From Centroberyx gerrardi (lineage: Eukaryota > Chordata > Actinopteri > Beryciformes > Berycidae), in assembly GCF_048128805.1 (NCBI RefSeq), contig NC_136003.1:29496565-29560564 (forward strand): a stretch of 64,000 bases of DNA, written 5' to 3'. This document shows positions 30,322 through 39,400 of this stretch, piece after piece; the first letter of the stretch is position 1; each line of letters starts with the position of its first letter. The position numbers and the translations under genes are program-made. The notes beneath the pieces were generated by a model. It searched no databases. It saw only the letters and a list, made by a program, of their open reading frames with translations, and was not told where the DNA came from.

Positions 30322-33300
30322 AGAGTTTGTGAAGCTTGGTGCCTAGTGTGAATGTGTTTTACACTGTGTACCCCCACCGTCTCTACAAACAGACCTCCAT
30401 GACTCTGTAGATACTCAGCTAGTCTTTCAGCGTTACGCTAAGCTAACAAAGCCCAGAACAGGACAATAGCCAGGGAGCTGTGAGCTAGCACATCCTCTCT
30501 GATATTTATTACACTAGTAGTCATCGTAGCTAGGATGGCCTGGAAATTGCTAACTGTTGCTGAGTGGTCAAATCAAGTGATGTCTGATTTCTTCAACTTG
30601 CTGAATTCTGATGTCACCAAGGGAGTACCTATGGTCAAGTATAGGGAATGATATATTCATTTCAAATAAAACTAGCAAAATGAAGGTGTTTCATCACACA
30701 AGTCATCTTGCGATCACAACTCTTGAAAAGCCATGGCATGACACAACTACTTGCTAGATTTCTTTTGATGGTGGTGTTAAAGATGAACTCAAATGCATCA
30801 CTAAGTGCATGTGTGTTAAATGTGAACAAAAAGAACTGATCAGGAGAAACTCCACAGAAAGTCTACAGAAAATTTCAGTCATGGCGTCTTTACAGCTTGA
30901 ATGCGTGAACACTTATTCATCGCCTGTTTAACCAAGCATCAGCCGTGCGTAGCTCATGTTGTGGCGCACGTTGCTACTGTGAGCCAAGGCTAAAAGTTTG
31001 ATTACTTGTAACATTACTAAGTGATCTTGGGTGAAAGTCAGTCCGGTTTTCCTATGTATTGTCCTGGATTCTGAGACGTGCCACCGTTTATAGCTCGCTC
31101 CTCAGTTGGCTGCCAAAAAAAAAGACGGGTTTATTGGTTTCCTGGCAGTTGTACAAATCTGTATTGACTGTAAATCTCTCCTTCAACCTCTTCCTCTCCT
31201 TCTGTCTCCAGGGACACCTCAGGACAGGGGAGGTTCTGCACCATCTTTCGCTCCTATTCCCGCGGGGCTCAGGTGAGGAAACGAACCACTTAAACAGACT
31301 TAAGTAGGAAACCGCTCCAGCGCTCTGTGAGTTCTCTGCTTGTTACTGCAGGGTGTGCCAGCGTATCAGAGGTGGACGGCAATGAGTAGCCAGTATCTGT
31401 TTTATTTTTAACTATCTGTTTATTGTTTTTATGGGCAGAATAAAACAATAACATCAAGAATATATACATTCAATTGTACCCTTCTTGCTCACCTAAGGAA
31501 GAGTTGCTCTTCTGTTTTTCCTTACATATCACACTAATGCACGAGCATCACGGTCATCGAACTGTGCGCTTTCCACCACAGTTTCCAACTATTTACTGAT
31601 GTCATTCCCATAGATCTAGATGCAGATGTCACTTTAGTCACTGTTCCTACCTAATAATGAATCCTCTTTCAAAGTCACTTAGATCTTTTCCTCTTGCCAT
31701 CTTGAGCCAAAATTGAGGTCAGCTGGGCCAGCTCGGCATTTTTATACATGCCACAGAGCATGACAGGATGTTAATTGATTAATTGTATCATGCAGTACAC
31801 CTGTATGGAAGCATCTGCATTTGTTATGTTTCTCCACTCATTCATTCAGGTTTTTCCTTTCATTTGTCACCCATCTGTATATAACAATACACATACAGAA
31901 CTGTAATAGGAGTAATACGACTTGCCGTTGATTCTCTGTGTGTGTGTGTGTGTATGTGTGTGTGTGTGTTCTCTCCAGGGGATCCTGCTGGTGTATGACA
32001 TCACCAACCGGTGGTCCTTCGACGGCATCGACCGGTGGATCAGAGAGATTGATGAGGTGAGTCGGAGACGGGGATGGATTGATGGATTGATGGATGGATG
32101 GATGGATGAGAGGTTTGATGAGGGCCTGACGGATGCTGGCAGTCAAGTTTGGGTAGGAGCGCTTCCTGGACTCAAAATTAAGTTTGTTTGAGGTGCTCTT
32201 TGGATAGGGATACATGTAGACACAAAAATACAAAAAATACTCCAAGGCACTCTCTTTAAACCAATTAAAATGTCTTCCACTTGGACATGGTGTTGTGGCC
32301 TAGAGAGGGCCACAACACCATGTCCAAGTGGAAGATTCCTATTGGTGGAATACCACTAGAAAAGGACCAGGTGTTCCATGAGATCTGTTTGACTTCCTGA
32401 CGAAGGCTTGATGCCGAAACGCTTTGAAGTTTGTTTTTAATGTCTAATATGACCATGCCATGACAATAAAGGCATTTTAATTGGTTTAAAGAGAGTGCCT
32501 TGGAGTATTTTTTGTATTTTTGTGGATGCTGGCAGTGTTGAATGTTTGGGAGTTTAGGAGCCCAGACAGATCTCACTTTGGGAAAAGAAGTGGGAAGATC
32601 AGACCCGGTGAAGTCCCAGTGTCAACTCTCATGAAAGTTTAGTAGAAGAAACGGCCTTTCATTCCAGTTGTGGATGATTTGGATCTTAAACTAACTCTAC
32701 TTCGCCTCTGTCAAAATTTGCCACCAGGACAAATTCCTGTTATTGTACTTGCAGTGCAGTTCCTGTTATTCTACTGTCATTTATTGTACTTGGCGATTAC
32801 AGCGATTCTGTGTCTGATCAAATTTATTTCTCATCATGACTCATGTGGTCTCTGGTGGCTTTTTTATGGTCGCTGTGATGTCAGAAACGTAGGAGCAACA
32901 AGAACGATTCTCATTTTGCTGCTTTTGTATGTTTGTGCTGAAATCCCTGAGTTCCGGTCTGAGATGATGTTCACTTCTCGGACGTCCGGTCATGGTCTCT
33001 CTCTCTCTGACTCGCTGTCTGGAAGACTTGTGTCCGTTTCCTCACAGGAAACCACTGATCGTTACTGAGGAGGACCTGGGGCTACGTATCGTTTTAACAT
33101 TTTCAACATTACAACAATTTTCAAAACATAACAGTATCTTGAATTCGACACCGGTAACAAAATGCTACTTTTTTGTTTCTTATGTTGAATAAAAACTTAT
33201 TATGCAATACAATAGCCTAATATTTTTTGACGATTATAAAAATATTTTTGCTCCTAGTTTTCCCAACTAAAAGAAATTATATTTAAACTTATAAGTGTGA

Positions 33301-34121
33301 AATTGAATATGTTTTTTTTTCTCTTCTTCACTTTAACAGTATAAAACAATCAAAATTATCGGATTTGAACTATTAAAAATAATTAATAGCTTAAATTTTA
33401 AAGATTTAGAACTATAGCCCACTCTACACTGCATTTTTGGTTGATTTTTGATTGAAAGTTTGTTTTTCCTGCCTGTGGCACATAGTTACCTAGCGAGCCA
33501 ATCAGTAGTCACTTTAGTCAAAGAACAGGTGTGGTGATTCAATGAAAGATTATATTAGATTAATCATGAAAGTACCGAACTTTATCACAGAATGTGATAA
33601 AACATTTTCCATTAGTCACTAGTATCAACGTGATTCACACCGGTGCCAAGAAAGTGCCAACCGAATCACAGTCTATTTTTATATTGTTTTGTTTACTTTG
33701 TCTATACTGCTGTTATTTTGCACACCCCCATAATGCCGTAACTCATATTATTTCATACTTTCCATTCATACTTTTCCACTGAATTGGTGGTTGAATTATG
33801 TCTAATAGCCCCCATTTGCTATATTCTTATTATTCTATATTTCTTTGCCGTATCCTATTTTGCTATTTCCTATTTTATCTGCAGCGACCCAGTTTCCCCG
33901 CTGGCATCACTGAAGTTTCATCTTATCTTTTGCTTTCAGCCTTTAGCAGTTTGCTACCAACTTAGAGAGGCCAGTGTCCCATTTACAAGGTGGGACGAGG
34001 AGTCAGAATCACTTAAGACAGAGTGTGTGTGTGTGTGTGTGTGTGCGTTGGGGGTGAGGCCTTTGGCTTATACTGCTTACTCTCATGTCCTTCCTGTTGG
34101 CTTAGAAACAAAGAGGATGTC

Positions 34122-34163
<42 letters not shown>

Positions 34164-35538
34164 CGTGCACAGCCGGGACTGAGTTGGTATTTTTGGTCTC
34201 TGGTATGTGTGTTTGAGATTTGCCTTTCCTGCTCCTCCTCCACAGACTTGTGTGGCTGGCCAGTGAAGGACAGAGAAAAAATAGAGATGGAGCAAGGAAA
34301 AGTCTCTGGATAGCGAAAGTCAAGAGATTTGTAAAGAGCATGAAAAGAGATAGAAAAATATTGCAGATGTTTTCTTGTGTTGTCTGGATAAATTTAATTC
34401 CCAGCTCTTGCCATCAGCTCTGTCTCCACTCTCTCCTGTCTCCACTGATCCACCTCTACTACTGCTGCTGCTGCTGCTGCTGCTACTACTGAAGTAACTA
34501 ATTACATGTACTCACGCTACTGTAATTGAGTAGCTTTTTTGTGTACTTCACTTCAGTCAGTAATTTTACTTTTACTCAAGTACATTTTTAGTGAAGTATT
34601 GTCGCTACATTTTAAATCACATCAATGACAGAGGACAGATTTTGTCTCTCCATAAGCAACAGAAACTGAACAATCGAAAATTGACAAACTGTGGATCCAT
34701 TCACAGTGAGAAGAGGAATCTGGCTTTACTTTGCATTTGCACTTTCCATTTAAAAGAATCTAGTTTGAACTTTGTCCTCTCGTCCTTTTAGAATCACAAG
34801 GAAAAGATCTCAGCTAACAACGTTCTCTTTTCTAAAAAGGAACTCAGTAACTTTTACTCTTGAGTTCATTTTAAATGAGGCACTTTCTACTTTTACTTAA
34901 GTAGGTTTTTACACCAGTACTTTTACTTCTACTTAAGTAAAAGTTCAGCGAAGTAACAGTACTTCTACTTGAGAAGGACATTCTAGTACTCTTTCCACCA
35001 CTGGCTACTACTTCTACTACTGCTACTACTGCTACTTCTACTTCTACTGCTACCACTACTGCTGCTACTGCTACTTCTACTGCTGCTGCTGCTACTACTA
35101 CTACTACTTCTACTGCTACCACTACTGCTGCTACTGCTACTGCTACTACTACTACTATTTCTACTACTACTTCTACTACTACTACTACTTCTACTACTAC
35201 TTCTACTGCTACCACTACTTCTACTACTGCTACTACTGCTACTTCTACTTCTACTGCTGCTGCTACTACTACTGCTACCACTACTGCTGCTACTGCTACT
35301 TCTACTTCTACCACTACTGCTGCTACTACTACTGCTGCTACTGCTACTGCTACTACTGCTGCTACTACTACTACTGCTGCTACTACTACTATTACTACTA
35401 CTTCTACTTCTTCTACTGCTGCTTCTACTGTTACTGCTACTACTACTACTACTACTGCTGCTATTGCTGCTACTACTACTACTACTACTACTTCTACTTC
35501 TACTACTGCTTCTACTGCTTCTACTGCTACTGCTACTG

Positions 35539-35573
<35 letters not shown>

Positions 35574-35965
35574 GCTACTGCTACTACTACTACAACTGCT
35601 GCTACTGCTGCTAGTACTAGTGCTATTTCCACCTGTACTATTGCTGCTGCCAGTACTACCTGGAAAAGAGTTGAGATTGGAGGAGAGATACTGGGAGAAA
35701 AGGCAGCAGGGAGGAAACGGTGAGGAGAGGCTGATGTATGGTGACGGACGGGAAGAGTGAAGGAGATGGAGGAGGAGAGAGGTCACACTCTCACTGCCAT
35801 CTTCTATTCATTTAGTCAGAACAGATTGGTATGAATCAGACAGACCAGAGCCGGAGTGGCAGGACAAGATATGTGCTGCCCCGGGCATGTTGAATAAGTA
35901 ACAAGCCAGCACCAGTCACTTTGTATGTATGTACTGTATGTACTCTCTCTCTCTCTCTCTCTCTT

Positions 35966-36005
<40 letters not shown>

Positions 36006-36379
36006 GCATGTTAGACACTTTCTCTACATATGTATGAGGTTTTGTAGCCTTTTTAGCGTGGACATGACACATTCTGCACATCATAAACTGTAAATTCACA
36101 TATTTGTTTTTTCATATCTCTATATTCTCTCTCATTTGTGTATGTTGTCTATATCACAATATTCACACATTTTAACAGTATATTTTTATATTTTCTTTTT
36201 CTCTTTGTCTCAATATGTTCTGCTGATATTTTGCACACATATAATGCTGCAGCTCATATTTTTCATACTTATTTCATTCCTACATTTCCACTTAAAAGAT
36301 TCTTGAAACGTTTCTTTCTTATATCCTATTATTGTTTTGCTGCTGCACTAACCTAGTTCCACATTATTCATCATTAGTT

Positions 36380-36474
<95 letters not shown>

Positions 36475-39400
36475 ACACTCTCTCTCTCTCCCTCTCTCTC
36501 TCTCCCTCTCTCTCTCTCTCTGTCTCTCTCTTATACTGGTACAAATCATATCAACTGCAGCTGTATGTGAGATTTGACTCCAGTCAGTTTTCAGTATTCG
36601 TGTGTTGATATTGATGAGTTTACCTATTGTTTTCTTGGCATTCTTGTCTTTTTTTTTTTTACTTTAATAAACACCTGTACATTTTTGCAGATTGAGAGAC
36701 ATAAATTACCCTTAGGGTTAGACCGATATACAGTATCGCTCTGTCAATATATGGGGCCGATATCGACCATTTTGATCAGATTCCACACAAGTACTCAGTA
36801 TTATTATTTAATTCTTTTTACAGCTATCCTGGGAGTCACTGGAGAGTTTTAGTGCCCCGTTGTATAAATGCTGTTTCCAAGGTTTTTCCACCCGTACAAG
36901 AATAAATATTATGGGGGAAACACCAAGTGCTTGTATTTTTTGGCATGAAAAATATAGAATATTGACACAAAATATCATCTCAGCTGCTTCATTTGAAAGA
37001 TATCGATATGAGACTTCAAAAACACTTGCCCATTGCACGGCTAACTCTGTCCTCTTCTCTCTCCCGCTTCACTTTTCCCTCCCAGCATGCACCGGGAGTG
37101 CCTCGGATCCTCGTGGGTAACCGGCTGCACCTGGCCTTCAAGCGGCAGGTTCCCACGGAGCAGGCGAGGGCCTACGCCGAGAAGAACGGCATGACCTTCT
37201 TCGAGGTCAGCCCGCTGTGCAACTTCAACGTCATCGAGTCCTTCACCGAGCTGTCGCGCATCGTCCTGATGAGGCACGGCATGGAGAAGTTCTGGAGGCC
37301 CAACCGAGGTGAGCGAGGGAGCTGACCTGTGTGTTACTTTAACCACAAGTCACTTTGTGATCAGAACTCTTAATCAATAAGATCAGCAATTTTGAACCTA
37401 TATATAATTTGTCTCTTCCATACCTGTAGTACTTGGACCCACAGACAATATTGTCTCCAGAGTCAGCTGTCAGTTGAAACCGCGAGCTCCGCTGCCTCTT
37501 GCTGCTAACAATGAGTCCAAATGGGATTTATCGAAATATTACCAAAAAAGCCAGTCTGTGAAAACGATATGGAGACCAACCGACATATTTCTCTCCACGG
37601 CCCGGAAAGCAGCAGCACCGCACCGTTTCCACTCAGTGGATCAACTTCTACCAAACTCTACTGTTTACAATCTGACCTGACCGTCCAAAACTAGATCACT
37701 CCGCCAGGAACCACCTTTCACCCCACAGCAGTCTGTGCTGCGGCAGAGAAAAATAGTTCTGTGATTTCCTGATTAGTGAAAGTGTGAGTAATAGCACAAC
37801 TGTGACATGAAATCAAAACTAATTTTAATTTATGTACTTTGCAATTTTTCTGTTTGCTCTCAACTCCCCTGTGGAGCCTCTCCTTTTTTGGAGATATTTT
37901 GACAAACAGTTTGGACTCACTGTTAGCAGCAAGAGGCAACGGAGCTCACTGTTTCAACCAAGAGCTGACTCTGGAGTCGATATTGTTTGTGGTCCAACTA
38001 CTACAGGTATGTAAGAGAGGAATTATATTTAGGTCCAAAATCGCCAAACTTATCCTTTAAAATTGTGTGGCAGGACACAATTATTCTCTGGATTTTTCAT
38101 TTGTGGTTGACATTGCATTGTTTGTTTTGCTGTAAAACATGAACTCAAATGCATCATTACCAAGTGCATGTGTGTTGAGTGTGAAAAAGCTGATCAGGAG
38201 CAACCAAAGTTTACAGAAAACTTCAGTCATGGCATCTTGACAACTTCAGTTCAGTTTCAGATGCGGGTGCATGACCAGTTTGACCAGTCATGTCCGTTTC
38301 TCCTTCTCTCCTTCTGTTTCTCTGGCTGTTTGTTTCTGTTCTTCTCAACATGTACGGGTTACTCATAAAACTCACCAGCAGGATTTCTGTGATGTAATGG
38401 ACTGAGACCGTCACGCTGGTGTTTTCTTATTCATAAACATGAATTACTGGCACAGTTTTACCGTTTGCATTTTTACAGTGTCACCACCCCCTTCTGCTCA
38501 GTTGCATGTCTGCTAAAAGTACAAAACACCACCTGCTCTAGTCAGACAGTATATTTTTTTTAAATGAATGTGATATGTGACAATAAGGTTAAATCGTAAA
38601 AGTGACATTGTGTCATACGGCATCATTGTCTTTGGAATCAAGTGACAGTTTTAAATAACTGATTTACACACTGAATTTACAGCTATTACTGAACTTTATG
38701 AACTTTTATGAACTTTCAGTTTCAGAAGGTTTCCATCTAATTCGATTAGGCTCATGATACACATTGTGACTGCAGCAGTCGGAGTCTGTTGGGAAGGATT
38801 TTGTCTTTCTCTGTCGTTCTGACAGATCTAGTCCGCGGTCCACTGGATAATCAGGGTGGCTGTTAAATATGTAAAGCTTAATTTTCACTGGCCGCCACCG
38901 GAACTATCGCTGAGAATAAAACGGCAGTAATGTGGCTCCTTTGCGGTAATCACAGCCCCGCTAAATTTAGGAATAATTTCAAATAAAAAATTGCAGTTAC
39001 CAACAGCCAAACTGTCACTGTTGAGTTTTATGAAAAGTCTTTGAGCTAAATTCTGCTGCCATCTCAAAAAAGAAGGGACACAGTCAGTGGACGGAGCTAT
39101 TCACAGTAGAAAGCAAAGACAGGACCTGTAGCACTCACAGCTCTTTGATGAATTTAGTGGGAATGATATGAAGGGGGTGGAGGAAGGTCTAAAACGTTCT
39201 GCAGCATAATCAGCTAAAAGTGGCTCAACAAGCCCAGACTGGGACGAGGTGTACTAGCAAGAGAAACAGGAGGAGGGATCTTCCATCTGATACCATCAAT
39301 CTTCCCAACAAAAATAGGTTAAAACTTGTCATAGTCAGCAGAAGCATGAATACCAGCAGTGTCCGGATTCACAAGGCGATCAGCGGTGTTGAATCAAAAC

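Noticed and set aside
34983..35786. 267-codon serine-rich minus-strand frame and overlapping 253-codon valine-rich frame
   Set aside because: They are the translation of the CTA/CTG triplet array; no splice sites, no start context, and every frame of the array is open.
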